A DNA stretch of 64,000 nucleotides from Humulus lupulus (taxonomy: Eukaryota; Streptophyta; Magnoliopsida; Rosales; Cannabaceae): assembly GCF_963169125.1 (NCBI RefSeq), contig NC_084802.1:35099607-35163606 (forward strand), read 5' to 3'. The notes under the pieces are model-generated. The model saw nothing but the letters and a program-made list of their open reading frames with translations. It was not told the origin of the DNA and ran no database searches. Below are positions 1 through 11,409 of this stretch, in pieces. The first letter of the stretch is position 1. Each line of letters opens with the position of its first letter. Position numbers and translations under genes: made by a program.

Positions 1-1291
1 CTAACTGACCAACCACCAACTCTATACTCGCTCTAGTCATCTCCTCTGCTAACTTATTGGATATCTGTCTCGAACTGAACAACTGTCCTAGGCCTTTCTG
101 ACTCAATGCATCAGCCACCACATTAGCCTTCCCAGGATGGTATAGGATATCACAATCATAATCCTTAACCAACTCCAGGCACTGCCTCTGGTGCATATTC
201 AGATCCTTCTGAGTAAAGAAGTACTTCAAACTCTTATGGTCGGTGTATATCTCACACTTCTCACCACATAGATAATGTCTCCAAATCTTAAGTGCGAATA
301 CAACTGCTGCCAACTACAGATCATGCGTGGGATATCTCTGCTCATACTCCTTTAACTGTCTCGATGTGTAGGCTATCACATTTCCAGCTTGCATCAGCAC
401 ACACCCTAAACCCTGTCTAGAAGCATCACAATAAACCACAAACTTCTCATTATCTGTCGGCAAACTTAACATTGGTGCGGTGATCAGTCACCGCTTCAAC
501 TCCTTGAAATTTTTCTCACATCTGTCTGTCCAAACATACTTTGTCTTCTTCTTTGTCAGTTATGTCAACGGTGTAGCTATCCTGGAGAACCCCTCAACAA
601 ACCGTCGATAATATCCTGCCAATCCCAGAAAACTCCTCACTTCAGGAACGTTGCTTGGTCTAGGCCAATCTCTCACTGCCTCAATCTTACTTGGGTCAAC
701 CAGAATCCCCTCTTTACTGACGATATGGTCCAGAAATGTAACTTGCGATAACCAGAATTCGTACTTGCTGAACTTAGCATATAGTCTATCCCCCCTTAAC
801 CGCTGCAGTACCAAACGTAGGTGCTGCTCATGCTCTGTCTCTGACTAAGAGTACACCAGAATGTCGTCGATAAACACAATCACAAACTTATCCAGATAAT
901 CCTTGAAAACCATATTCATCATATCCATAAAAGTTGCAGGGGCATTGGTTAATCCAAAGGACATGACCAGGAATTCATAATGTCCATACCTCATTCAGAA
1001 AGCGGTCTTTGGTATGTCCTTTTCTTTAATTCTTAACTAGTGGTAACCTGATCGGAGATCAATTTTGAAAAACATTGTTCTTCCCTATAGCTGGTCAAAT
1101 AAATCGTCGATCCTAGGCAGTGGATACTTGTTCTTAATGGTCAACTTGTTCAGCTTCCTGTAGTCAATACACATCCTAAGAGATCCATTCTTCTTCTTGA
1201 TGAACAACACTAGAGCACCCCATGGCGAGAAACTCGGTCTGATAAACCCCAAATCTAGTAACTCTTGCAACTGAATCTTCAACTCCTTCAA
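1..1291 (-). pseudogene. Ty3/gypsy (Tekay-like) reverse transcriptase-RNase H remnant, truncated by window start
   Basis: Reads on the minus strand from 1291 downwards. The RT begins with the [12 protein letters not shown] and [20 protein letters not shown] blocks, then [25 protein letters not shown] and the catalytic [10 protein letters not shown] (about 845-870). After it come the [12 protein letters not shown] block and an RNase H start ([28 protein letters not shown]). This polymerase would copy element RNA into cDNA in a cytoplasmic virus-like particle. Frame is broken by stops, for example TAG after FDQL at about 1082-1090, one after the IDD motif at about 847 and one near 815-560, so it cannot make a full product. 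Closest in kind to the plus-strand element starting at 2270. Domain identity is secure; the clade label is inferred from motif style. Confidence 0.9.
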
Positions 1292-2269
1292 CTATGCCGG
1301 AGCCATTCTATAAGGTGTCCTACATATTGGCTCCGCCCCTAGTGCCAACTCTATAACAAACTCAATCTCCCGTTGCGGCGAGATCCCTGGCAAATCTGCT
1401 GGAAATAAATCTGGAAACTCACATACCAATCTGGTCTCCCCCAGTCCAAACGACACAACCCTAGAGGTATCCACAACATTCGCTAGGAATCCTATGCAAC
1501 CTTCCTGCATCAGGTCTCTAGCCTTCAGTGCTGAAATCATAGGTACCCGCGGTCCATCAACTGTCCCCAAAAATACAAAGGGTACCTCCCCTTCTGGTTC
1601 AAAAGTCACCATCCTGCACTTGCAGTCAATCATTGCCCCATACTTCGATAACCAATCCATCCCTAAGATCATGTCGAAGTCATCCATCGCAAGCTCAATC
1701 AGATCAACAGACAATTCCCTACCATCTACCTCTACTGGCAAAGCTCTAATCCATCTCCTAGAGACTACCAGTTCCCCAATTGGCAACAAAGTCTGAAAAC
1801 CCCTAGCATACAAAACACTAGGTCTACACAGTTGTTCTATCACTCTAGCAGACACAAACAAATGAGTAGCTCCCGAATCAATCAATGCAGCATAAGAAAA
1901 CCCAGCACTAGAAATCTGACTTGTCACAACCGAAGGACTAGCCTCTGCCTCAGTCTAAGTCAAAGTAAACACTCTGGCAGGAGCGATACTGACACCCTGC
2001 TTCAGCTCCTCTTTCTTGGCTTGTGGGCAGTCCTTCTTCAAATGATTGGCACTCCCACAAACAAAGCAGACCCTAATCCTGCACTCACCTTGGTGTCTTC
2101 ATCTGCACCGAGGACATACTAGAAAACTCCTTCAGCTGTCACCTTCGCCCTGACGGCCACTAAAACACCTTGTACCCTCCTATCCGAGCTAGGAGGAACA
2201 AAAGAATCTGGGGCCTTTCTCTTCTGCTCGCTGGAGCCACTACCCCGACTGGATCTAATAGAAGGAGGC
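1292..2269 (-). pseudogene. Ty3/gypsy gag C-terminus (zinc knuckle) and aspartic protease, same element
   Basis: Upstream part of the same minus-strand element. A CCHC zinc knuckle, CFVCGSANHLKKDC, is read at 2027-2068 and is the RNA-binding end of gag. The 211-aa ORF at 1292-1927 holds the retroviral-type protease with LIDSGATHLFVS (catalytic DSG), the substrate-flap region and the GMDWLSKYGAMIDC block, and ends in the linker to RT (GAEPICRTPYRMAP). A stop separates protease from RT at about 1289, where the linker should read through. The 5' part of gag is missing because the LTR beginning at 2270 interrupts it. Confidence 0.88.
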
Positions 2270-2707
2270 TGTAGAGTCCAAGAACTTTACTTAGCTAGTT
2301 AGATAGTAGTATTATAGTATTTATAGCATTATCTTTGTAACTGTGGATTTTAGGTTCAGACCGAGAATTATTTGGACACTCATAGTAGTACTTGTAGATT
2401 TTCTAAGTTTAACCTATAGTTTAAGAATATTAATGTTAACCTAAGGTTTGATTATATGACTGATATTAAGGATAATATTTATTATACTATAAGGTTTAGA
2501 TAAGCACCAATAGGATTTTAAGCACATGCTATGAATGGGTGATTAAGGATTAAGTATTTTGAGGATTAAATTTAATAAGGGGTAAAGTTTGAATGGTATA
2601 AGGTCAGTCAGCAGCTTTGAATACGTTGAGGGCTTAGTCAAGGCTGTTTACTCCATTCAAACTTAGCTAAAAATGTGTAATTTTGTGTTTAAATAATCAG
2701 CGTGTGT

Positions 2708-2832
2708 CGATATATCGCAGCTATAGGGGGCGATATATCGCAGCACGTAAATACAGAAAACACGAGACGATGCACGACAGCCTCGGGCATACTGGCCCAG
2801 GCGATATATCGCCTACAGGGGGCGATATATCG
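2708..2832. repeat. Cluster of four CGATATATCG palindromes inside the LTR
   Basis: The 10-bp perfect palindrome occurs at 2708-2717, 2731-2740, 2802-2811 and 2823-2832. The last three are extended on both or one side by G/C to about 12 bp. They lie about 190-310 bp upstream of the TATA box, so they sit where promoter elements of an LTR usually are. Confidence 0.9.
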
Positions 2833-3016
2833 CCTCCTTCAGCATATTTTGAAACATTTTGAATTTATTTTCCATTCAGCCATTCAACCTCTTGATAAGT
2901 CCAGCACCTTTTTGAACAAGTCTTCAGCCTCTGCTGAACGATTATTCAAATTATTTTCACCGAAAATGCTATTATTTTTATTCAAGTAAAATTAAGATCT
3001 TTTCATTCCTAAACTC

Positions 3017-3025
3017 TATAAATAG
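3017..3025 (+). promoter_or_regulatory. Likely LTR TATA box
   Basis: TATAAATAG in the middle of the 2270-4171 LTR, followed by a cytosine- and purine-mixed stretch typical of a start region. Inferred to mark the U3/R boundary about 30 bp downstream. Confidence 0.55.
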
Positions 3026-3559
3026 GACCTAGTACCCAGCCATTATTCATCTTTTGCTCTAAGTTCAGAGGCTGCAAGTGCTAAGTGAGTGTGAGAGTGT
3101 AAACACCTGGGTTGGGGAATCATAAGCTTGATCAACATAAGCTTATCAAACACTTTGGGAAGTAAGGTTTTATAGTATTTCGTTTTGAGGTGTAGATTGG
3201 TCTTACAAGTCTTCAAGGTAACCCAAAACTCTAGTTCATTTCTGTACTTGTTCTTTTAAGTTCTCATAGTCTTCTACTCAGCCTCTAACCTTAATCTTTA
3301 TTTTGGTTAGGAAATCTAAGTTCTTGAGCAAAAAGGTTTTGGTAAGTATTTTTCTCAAGGTTTAGTCCTTCCATTCCTTTCATTTCTTTTTTTCAAATCT
3401 ACTCACCCTGTTATATATGGTTTTAGAAGTGTTCCACAAGTCCTAACTCTGTCCTCATATCCCGGTAACTTTGGTAAGGAAAATAGGATAGAAATGCATA
3501 TGTTATATGTTCTATATGTTATCTTATGTTATGATAAGTGTTATGATATATATGTTTGT

Positions 3560-3690
3560 AGGCTTGGGCATATGACCCATATGACTAACAAGACCCCAAA
3601 TAGATTATGGGCATATGACTTACTTAGCTAGTAGGACCCCACTAATCTCATGGGCATATGACTTGTTTAGTCTATGGGACCCCAAGTAAT
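3560..3690 (+). repeat. Three-unit tandem repeat in the LTR 3' half
   Basis: Three imperfect units of about 45-53 bp, each carrying a GGGCATATGAC core followed by a GACCCCA core. They lie in the transcribed U5/R side of the LTR. Function unknown. Confidence 0.75.
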
Positions 3691-4173
3691 AATGGCCATT
3701 ATAGTATGTGTATGATAAAAGTGTTATGTTAAGTTTTTATGTTTCTTATGAAATTATGTATATGAACTATGTGTTAGATTTTCCTTGCTGGGCATTAGGC
3801 TCATTCCTTTTTGTTTATATGTGCAGGAAAGTAGCTATAGTGGCGGTAAGATTCGTGGATGCTTGGGAGAATGTGTATCGGCGATGAATGGATTCAAGGA
3901 GTCGAGAGTTCGATTTTCGAGGATGTAGTCTTGATTTATGGTTTTGCATGTATTTTTTCCGCACTTTCTATGTAACTCCTTTTCACTCTAAATTATGTTT
4001 TGTTTTAAAGACAATGGGATCCCATATCCTACTTGATATTTTATGAGAGTAATTTCTATTTCTACAAGTTTCTAATAAATTTATGGTATTTTCGCAAATG
4101 TAAGTTTTATTAAGGATTTGTATGTATAGTTTCATTAATGGTCCAAAAGTCTAGAGCAGTGGGTCATTACAGT

Positions 4174-4185
4174 TGGTATCAGAGC
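4174..4185 (+). other. Primer-binding site (tRNA-iMet type)
   Basis: TGGTATCAGAGC two bases after the LTR end. This is the standard plant retrotransposon primer site complementary to the 3' end of initiator methionine tRNA. It fixes the LTR end and the plus orientation. Confidence 0.93.
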
Positions 4186-4325
4186 AACGATTCCTTCGCA
4201 TGAAATTCTCCTCGATACACACACTTAAAAGCTCCGAATCTGACCGCCAAGTAAGTATTTAAGTTACAAGTTATTTTGCTTATGTATATAGCTAAAAACT
4301 TTAGTGTTTATGTTTTCAGTTAAGT

Positions 4326-4793
4326 ATGAACGGAGCTTTAACCTACCAAGATATCCGAGCCATTAAGGCCTTAAAAAGAATAAGGGAGCCAAGAAACACT
4401 GTAGGAGCACTAGAGAAAATCACTCGGAGATTGATCTTGTTCCACAAAGAGATAGGTTACCTTCAAGAGTCTAAGAAAATCATGATGAGAGTTACAGAAC
4501 AATATGTCCTAGTAATTAGGCTTTTAAAAGATTTTCCTTCAGTAATTTCAACTTTAGAAGAAATATGGGAGACTATAAATAATGATGATGACTTACAAGT
4601 AGCCCTAAGATATTATTCTCTCATACTTAAGTTCACCTATGATTTAGAATTTCAATTCACTAATGAGCAACAACATAGGATCTTCTTGAATCTTCCCCGA
4701 GGGAATTTTGAGGCTCAAGACAATGATGATTATGAGGAGATAGATGACGATATGCTAGATGAAGGATCGGATGTAGAAGATCCCAATTTTTAG
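4326..4793 (+). CDS. Extra 155-aa ORF between primer site and gag, unknown function
   Basis: Open frame of 155 codons starting at the ATG at 4326, about 140 bp after the primer site and 515 bp before gag. The N-terminal half is basic and helical (ALTYQDIRAIKALKRIRE, then an ALEKITRRLILF stretch). The middle is leucine/isoleucine rich and helical. The last 25 residues are strongly acidic (DNDDYEEIDDDMLDEGSD). No cysteine-histidine cluster, protease or polymerase motif is visible, and I do not recognise a family. It is uninterrupted although the gag-pol downstream carries several stops and frameshifts, which may mean recent loss of activity, selection on the ORF, or chance. Extra ORFs before gag are known in some plant gypsy lineages; whether this one is real needs copies from other elements. 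Confidence 0.5.
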   Translation: MNGALTYQDIRAIKALKRIREPRNTVGALEKITRRLILFHKEIGYLQESKKIMMRVTEQYVLVIRLLKDFPSVISTLEEIWETINNDDDLQVALRYYSLILKFTYDLEFQFTNEQQHRIFLNLPRGNFEAQDNDDYEEIDDDMLDEGSDVEDPNF

Positions 4794-5308
4794 AATAGTT
4801 AGTTTTCATTGTTTGTTTTATTTCTTTTTTTATGATTGTAATAAGTGAAAATTGTTTTTCCAAATGAATAACATGCTATTTTATTATCATGTATGAGTTT
4901 GATTTTATTTTCGCAATCATAATAAGTAATAAATAAAATGAATAATGACTAAGTTCGGTGAGGGTGGATACAAATCAATGAACCAAGTTTCCTTATTGAG
5001 AGTTAGGGGGCCATAGTAGTGGGAACGATTTTACTGATCCCAACCCTCCCTCAATATGGTTAACTTTGGAACAAAGATAAGTTTCGAGCCTGAGAATTAA
5101 GTCATATATGATGATTAGAAACACACTTAGAAAATAAAGATGACTTGTTTTTCTAAAGTATAGAAACCCACTATAATAATAATAAAGACTTATATAATTT
5201 TTCATAAGAAGTCATAATAAATAGGTCTGAGATATGTTTGTTTTAGAATAAGTTTTTCCTTAGAGCCTATTAGGGTAAGTTCTAACATGTTCTCGACTGT
5301 TAGAACTT

Positions 5309-6158
5309 TTGGTGAAGATGTCGCTCCGAAGATCTGCACGCACCAACGGAAACACCTCCAACGCTGTTCCAACGACCAATGATGCCCCTCCAGTTCACAG
5401 AAGAGGAGTGCGTGCTACTACTAGCCGCAACGCGCCGGCACCACAAGCTGACAACACTGCAGAGATCGCCAGACTGAGACAACAAGTCAAGGAATTTTTG
5501 CAGCAACAACGTCAACAGGCTCAAACTCAGCCTCAGCCTCTGCCGTAGCCGCAACCGCGGCCACAGCAAATGGCCCCATCACCCCAACAAGTTGGTCCAT
5601 ATGGGGGATGGCCAGTGACGAACTACGCACCACATCTAGTACCGAATATGGAGTCAATGTATGAAAGGTTCCGCAAGCTGCACGCTCCAAACTTCGAAGG
5701 GACTACAGACCCCTTTGAGGCAGAAGAGTGGCTAAGGAACATGGAGCCGATTCTGACGCACATGAATCTCAGTAATGCGGACCACATATTCTGCGTCTCG
5801 TCATTACTCAAGAAGGATGCCAGAATATGGTGGGACTTAGTTCAGCAGACTAACGATGTCGCCACCATGATATGGACAAGATTTGTGGAGCTGTTCCACA
5901 AGAAGTTTTACACCTCGGCAGTCATCGCTAATGGTAGAAAAATATGCTCTTCAGTTCGACAGATTAGCCAAGTTCGCACCCGAGTTTGTTCAAACTGACT
6001 TTAGGAGGGTGACCAAGTTCGTTAGAGGACTTAGACCAAAGATGAAATTAGGGGTTAAGCTAGCAAACCCAGGAAATACTACCTATGCCGATGTTCTAGA
6101 AACGACAATAGACGTAGGAAGGATTCAGATGAAGGTTAGTGAGGAGAAGATGGATTAA
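5309..6158 (+). pseudogene. Ty3/gypsy gag remnant of the plus-strand Tekay-like element
   Basis: Starts at about ATG 5318 (MSLRRSARTNG). The N-terminus is low complexity and glutamine-proline rich. From 5570 a retrotransposon capsid domain is readable (ERFRKLHAPNFEGTTDPFEA, EEWLRNMEPILTHM, DARIWWDLV), continuing with FVRGLRPKMK. A TAG at about 5546-5548 interrupts it in frame, and a one-base shift near 5930 moves the reading to another frame. The zinc knuckle expected after the capsid is absent: the sequence runs directly from a stop at 6156-6158 into protease. That deletion plus the stops make this gag non-functional. Confidence 0.85.
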
Positions 6159-7568
6159 ACGATGGTTACAGACCAAAGTCTTTGCCTTGACCCAAGGAGA
6201 AACCCATGCTAGTAACAAGCAGTTGCAGGTAAGATTCCTATCCTCGATAGTATATGTTCTAGTATCGCTTGATTTGGGAGCAATATACTCGTATATCTCG
6301 TTAGGAATGATAGAAAAACTAGACAAACCTTGTGAAAGATTTAGAACTAGGTTTGTAACTGAGTTGCCTTCGGGCAAAGTAGTTCTATCATCACGAATAG
6401 TACGAGGCATACCGATCAAGATTGAGGACATAGAACTAGAAGGAGACCTGATAGAGATGGTGATCAAGGACTTCGACGTAATACTAGGCATGGATTGGCT
6501 AGCACGGCATGGCGCAAAGATCGACTGCAAACACAAGAAGGTGATGTTCGAGATTCCTGACGGCCAGAAACTATGCTTCATGGGACAAGCTTCAGGATTG
6601 CGCACCCTGTTAGTGTCATCTCTCAAAGCTCAGAGAATGATGGAGAAAGGATGTCAAGCATTCTTAGCCAGCATCATGAACGTGGAAAGGGAGACGCCGC
6701 TTAAGGTTGGAGATGTCCGAGTTATACAAGAATTTCCAGAGGTATTTCCCGATGACTGGCCAGGATTGCCGCCAACTCGAGAAATAGACTTCACGATAGA
6801 ATTAGTACCAGGCACCGAGCCTATCTCTAAGGCACCATACCGGATGGCACCTACGGAACTCAAGGAGTTAAAGACGCAGCTACAAGAACTCCTAGACTTG
6901 GGTTTTATAAGGCCAAGCCATTCACCATGGGGAGCTCCGATACTATTCGTAAAGAAGAAGGACGGAAGTATACGGATGTGCATAGACTATCGTGAGCTGA
7001 ACAAAGTAACGATTAAGAACAAGTACCCGCTACCTCGGATTGACGATTTGTTTGATCAACTCTGAGGTGCGACTGTATTTTCAAAGATCGATTTACAGTC
7101 CGGGTATCATCAGCTCAAGGTAAAAGGAGAAGATATTCCTAAGACAGCCTTTAGGACTCGTTATGGACATTATGAGTTCTTGGTTATGTCTTTTGGTCTT
7201 ACTAACGCACCAGCCGCGTTTATGGACTTAATGAATAGGGTCTTCAAAGACTACTTGGATAAATTCGCCATTGTGTTCATCGATGACATTTTAATTTACT
7301 CCAAGGATGAAGTAGAGCACGAGGAACATTTGAGGTTGATTTTGACGCGAATGAAGGAGCATCAACTCTACGCAAAGTTCAAGAAATGCGAGTTTTGGCT
7401 TTCACAAGTGGTGTTCCTCGGGCACATTATATCGAAAGATGGAGTTGCAGTAGATCCATCAAAGGTAGAGGCCGTGAAGGACTGGCCTAGACCAAAGAAC
7501 GCATCAGAAGTAAGAAGCTTCTTAGGGCTAGCAGGTTATTATAGGAAGTTTGTAGAGGGCTTTTCTAA
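6159..7568 (+). pseudogene. Ty3/gypsy protease-reverse transcriptase remnant
   Basis: Protease motif reads [10 protein letters not shown], where DSGATHSFIS is usual, so the residue after the catalytic Asp is changed. Then [14 protein letters not shown] and the linker PYRMAP. RT blocks follow: [33 protein letters not shown], a TGA after FDQL at 7063-7065 (probably CGA originally), [25 protein letters not shown], the catalytic [10 protein letters not shown] at about 7280, and [15 protein letters not shown]. The coding sequence stops abruptly at about 7568. RNase H, integrase and 3' LTR are missing and copia sequence takes over. Confidence 0.9.
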
Positions 7569-7609
7569 GAGTATTCCTTTCCAACCCATTTTGGAGTATT
7601 CCTTTCCAA
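7569..7609 (+). repeat. Short direct duplication at the gypsy/copia junction
   Basis: A 16-bp unit, GAGTATTCCTTTCCAA, occurs at 7569-7584 and again at 7594-7609, exactly where gypsy RT ends and copia coding begins. It looks like filler or slippage DNA from a rearrangement joint rather than a target-site duplication. Confidence 0.7.
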
Positions 7610-8340
7610 GGAGCAGTGTCTCAAAACACCTCAGGAAAAGGAAGACATGAGACAGTATCCTTATGCCTCAGCAGTAGGCAGTCTAATGTAGACCATGTTG
7701 TGTACAAGACCTGACATTTGTTATGCAGTAGGGATAGTCAGCCGTTATCAATCCAATCCTAAATTGAGTCATTGGATTGCAGTGATGAATATTCTTAAGT
7801 ATCTTAAGAATACTAAAGAAACTATATGCTAGTATATTCAGGTGGAGACCTGAACCCCATTGGTTACACTGATTATGATTTTAAATCAAAAAGAGATAGT
7901 CAGAAATTGACTTCTGGATCAGTGTTTATTCTTGGAGGAGGAGCATTAGTCTGGAAAAGCATTAAGCAAACCAGCATTGCAGACTCCACCATGGAAGCCG
8001 AGTATATAGCGACTTGTGAAGCAGCGAAGGAGGCTCTGTGACTCAAAAGGTTCTACTCCGATCTGAAAGTTGTTCCAGAAGTGGAGAAACCACTTGTTCT
8101 TTACTTTGACAACAGTAGAGCAGTGGCCAATTCTAAAGAACCAAGAAGCCACAAAATGGGAAAGCATATAGAGCGCAAATATCAGTTAGTCAAAGAAATC
8201 GTACATAAAGGAGATGTGTCCATTATGAAGTCGTATCAGAACACAACCTTGCAGACCCGTTCATGAAGACGCTTCCAACAAAGCAATTCGAGGGTCATGT
8301 ACGTAATATGGGATTGAGAGAAATGCCTCACTTGCTTTAA
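7610..8340 (+). pseudogene. Ty1/copia RT C-terminus and RNase H remnant
   Basis: Plus-strand copia 3' pol. Readable blocks are YPYASAVGSLM, LCTRPDICYAVGIVSRYQSN, then after a one-base shift near 7826 the RNase H segments YTDYDFKSKRDSQKLTSGS, ADSTMEAEYIATCEAAKEA, VLYFDNSRAVAN and KHIERKYQLVKE. Stops occur at about 7687 (in SLM-stop-TM), 8039 and in the last 90 bp. The segment ends just before the polypurine tract of the following LTR, so it is the true 3' end of a copia element whose 5' portion is missing. The RNase H would degrade the RNA strand after minus-strand synthesis; here it is dead. Confidence 0.88.
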
Positions 8341-8344
8341 GTAC

Positions 8345-8355
8345 AAGTGGGAGAT
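8345..8355 (+). other. Polypurine tract of copia element
   Basis: AAGTGGGAGAT directly before the LTR start. The purine run is the expected plus-strand primer and fixes the LTR as a 3' LTR. Confidence 0.75.
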
Positions 8356-10226
8356 TGTTAGGAGTGTGTCCTAAAAGCATGAAAAGACATTTGTTTTTTC
8401 TGTGAATAAATAAATACATTGGTTTATTATTATTGTCATATTTAGATTTTCAAATTATTGTTTGAATAATTTTGTAAATATCATAAAAATTCCATATTCA
8501 TTATTGAGGATGTGATCTTGTATTAGTACGAGAGAATTAAGATCACATGAATGAATAAAAATAGTCAACAACAACAAATTAAAGTTATGGAATTCTTTAA
8601 TTGGAGTTGTAAGTACGGTTTACTGAGTATCATAATGAAACAAATAATCTAGATTCGGATTATTGATGTGGAAAGACCTCTCAGTAAAGGTGCTTTATAT
8701 AATATGATTATATATGACATGGACCGATGTAAACCATTTAACAATAAAGACTTGTAATTCATATCATAACTGATGATCATTTATAGATCAACCTAAATCC
8801 TGAGTGTTCATGAACTCCTGTTCATATTTATTAAATCTTTTGATTCACTCGTTAAGGTCTCTTCAAAGAATGAGGCTAATGACTTTTGTTTTGGAAATTT
8901 AATATCATGGATGGTTGGGAACATGTATCAACAATAAGGAATCTAATCTTTCCTAACGGATCGTATATTAGTTCCCTTAAGGGTTAATTCTGGAACTGAA
9001 TGATTTTGAGCTCAAATCTATAATTAGATTATAGATTAATTATTCACTAGTGAATTAATGTTACTTAAGGAATAAGAATTAAATTAGAAAGGTTAAATGG
9101 TAATTCTTCCATTCTAATTTATGAACTAATTAATTAGAGGGTTGAACTATTGTAAGATGGTTATATCAATGGACGACTTAAGAAAAAGATTTCTGTAAAA
9201 GTATATCTATAACATAAAGAGTGCAATTCTGAATTTATAGTGGAGTAATATCAGAATTAATAAATTAACTATTATAATTAAAGAGTTTAATTATTTAGTT
9301 TCAATTTATTGGAGCTTAATGTTATAGGTCCATGGTCCCCAAAATGGCTCAAACAATCACAGTCAAAGGCAAATACAAAAATGGGCAAAAATGACTTATG
9401 TGATAAGTAAAATATTTTTCTATGTATCAAACATAATTATTGTTTAATTATGTGTAATTAATTAATTATTTGATTTAACAAAAATATAATTAATTTTGAA
9501 TTAATTTATTTTTGGGATTTTTGGTATTTAAATAATAATAAAATTGGGAAAAATCACATGCCTGCACATGCATATGGTACACGTGTGGCACAGTGCACAG
9601 GCACTGTGCTACACGCATAAGAGATAGACTTGGTCTCTTGATTCCACAATTTTAGTTATTTAAATATTAAATAAATAATGAGATATTTTGATTTGATTTA
9701 AATATTATTATTTAAACAAAAATCTGATAACTGATCAGTTATTTTGAATTTGTTTAAAATAACAAATATTTTAATATATTGGATATTATTAAATATTGGA
9801 TATCAGTTTTCACAGAACGTAAGTTTTCAGGGATAGAAAAATATCTAGGATTCTCTCAGAGAAAAAGATCAGTGACAAAAACAAAGGTCATTGTTCTTCA
9901 CAAAACCTAGGTCCAAACTTTATCATATCTCATGTGTTGAGAATATCTGATAAATAGTTATTGCCTATTATTTGTATAGCGAGCCCACACTCGTTCTTTG
10001 GGTGACTGAGAACATTTTGGAAGATCTTGGTGTGAGATCTCAAGGATTCAGCCATACGAAAAGATAGCAGCAAGGAAGGACCTGAGGTAATGTTTCTATT
10101 CTTGTCCTTGATTCAATATATATATGAGTGTGAAGAAGTAGATCTAGAAATCTTATGGGATTAATCTAACAATTTGATTGTTGTTCCGCTGCGCATAATC
10201 TCTGATTTGATCAATAAAAACCAACA
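8356..10226 (+). repeat. 3' LTR of the truncated copia element
   Basis: Begins TGTTAGGAGTG after the polypurine tract. Two ends are possible: CTAACA at 10171, or CCAACA at 10226. I prefer 10226 because a TTGTTCCGCTGCG block just before it matches a TTGTTCCAGTTCCGTTGCG-like block near the end of the solo LTR at 50296-52095. The two LTRs also share an internal TTATTGGAGCTT ... CCATGGTCCCC segment, so they are of related families. About 1.87 kb, AT-rich. Confidence 0.75.
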
Positions 10227-11409
10227 CGCGGCTCAAGCCTCCTATGCCGCGGCATGGCCCCCAAACAAAGCCCTCCCACGCTCAGAACCAGACACGGGCC
10301 GCGGCCCGCCCTCCTTCCTCAGCATTCATCAGCCTCAGAGGGTCGCGGCTCACCAAGAACTATGTTGCGGCCCGACCCCTTCGAACCCAGAAAAACCTCC
10401 ATTTTAACTCTCAAACCTCACTCAAAACCATCCAAAACCATCCCAATAATATACCCCAATTATCACAAACATTCCTGCATGATTTCAGAAGCACAAGCCA
10501 GCAAAAACCTAAGCTAAAAACTCATCAAAACCCCTTTTTAATTTCTGAAACTCACATACTCAAGAACACTAAAACCAGTCATAAAACTCAGAATTCAAGC
10601 ATTAAAACATGAATTGGAGCTTACCTTGATTGAAGACTCAATCCTCCTAGCAATTACTGAGTTAACACCCAAACTTTCTTCCTCAATTCAACCTTAAAGT
10701 TTAGAACCTAGAAACTCTTAGAAACCAGCCCCAAAATTATATAATCAACTGATCAAGAATGCATTTCAGTGCTTACCTCAGTTCCTAGTTAGATTCTTTA
10801 GCTTCCACTGAATTGATCCACCAAATTCTCCACCCAATTCTCTGTGTTCCAGCCTAATTTCCTTTAGTTTTATTGAAATTTCCTTGAGAGAGAAAGGAGA
10901 GAGAGAGAGAGAAGTGTCGGTTCTTAATGTTTCCACTGTGTTCTGAGTTTTACTTAGTCTAATCTTAGTTAATTAAGTCAATCCCGAGGCTCGGGGTACC
11001 GGAAACGTCCCCGAGGGCAAAATGGTAAAATTCCCCAATATTCCCACCAAAGCTTCCTAACCTAAAATATATCTCCGATTATTTATTCTCATAACCCGAT
11101 AACCTAAATAACCATTCAATACCTGAAATACCTCTTGACTTGCCCCAAGTCAAGTACTAGGTCTCGTTGTGACTTTCCCGCTAACTAGCTCCCTAGGATC
11201 GCCTCAAGTCACATGCTGCAGATTTACCCACATAATAATGTGGTTCTCACAATTATAGCATATACTCACATTTACATTCATATAACCATACAAGCATGCT
11301 TATTATATAATCATGCATTAAACTAATAAATTCACACATAAACCAATTATGCCCTCCCGGCACACTAATCAAGGCCCTTAAGCCATGTTAGTGATTTTGG
11401 GTTGTTACA
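10227..11409 (-). repeat. Gypsy LTR (minus orientation), 3' side truncated
   Basis: Read on the minus strand it starts TGTAACAACCC at 11409, a start typical of Tekay/Del LTRs. It runs down to 10227, where the copia LTR begins. It contains GCCGCGGC-type palindromes near 10.25-10.37 kb and a GAGAGAGA run at about 10894. No internal region of this element is present, so it may be a solo or truncated LTR. Confidence 0.65.

Larger units (their letters stand above)
2270..4171 (+). repeat. 5' LTR of plus-strand Tekay-like element
   Basis: Begins TGTAGAGTCC and ends GTCATTACA, so it has TG...CA ends. It is followed after two bases by a primer-binding site. Length about 1,902 bp. A TATAAATAG box lies at 3017-3025, a likely transcription start region. 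It contains four copies of a CGATATATCG palindrome near 2.7-2.8 kb and a tandem repeat near 3.57-3.69 kb. It cuts the minus-strand gag upstream, so it inserted later than that element. No second copy is present here, so the boundaries rest on the end motif and primer site. Confidence 0.85.

Noticed and set aside
10174..10612. Several overlapping plus-strand frames of 77-122 aa, proline and arginine rich
   Set aside because: They lie in GC-rich gypsy LTR sequence read in the antisense direction and have no family motif.
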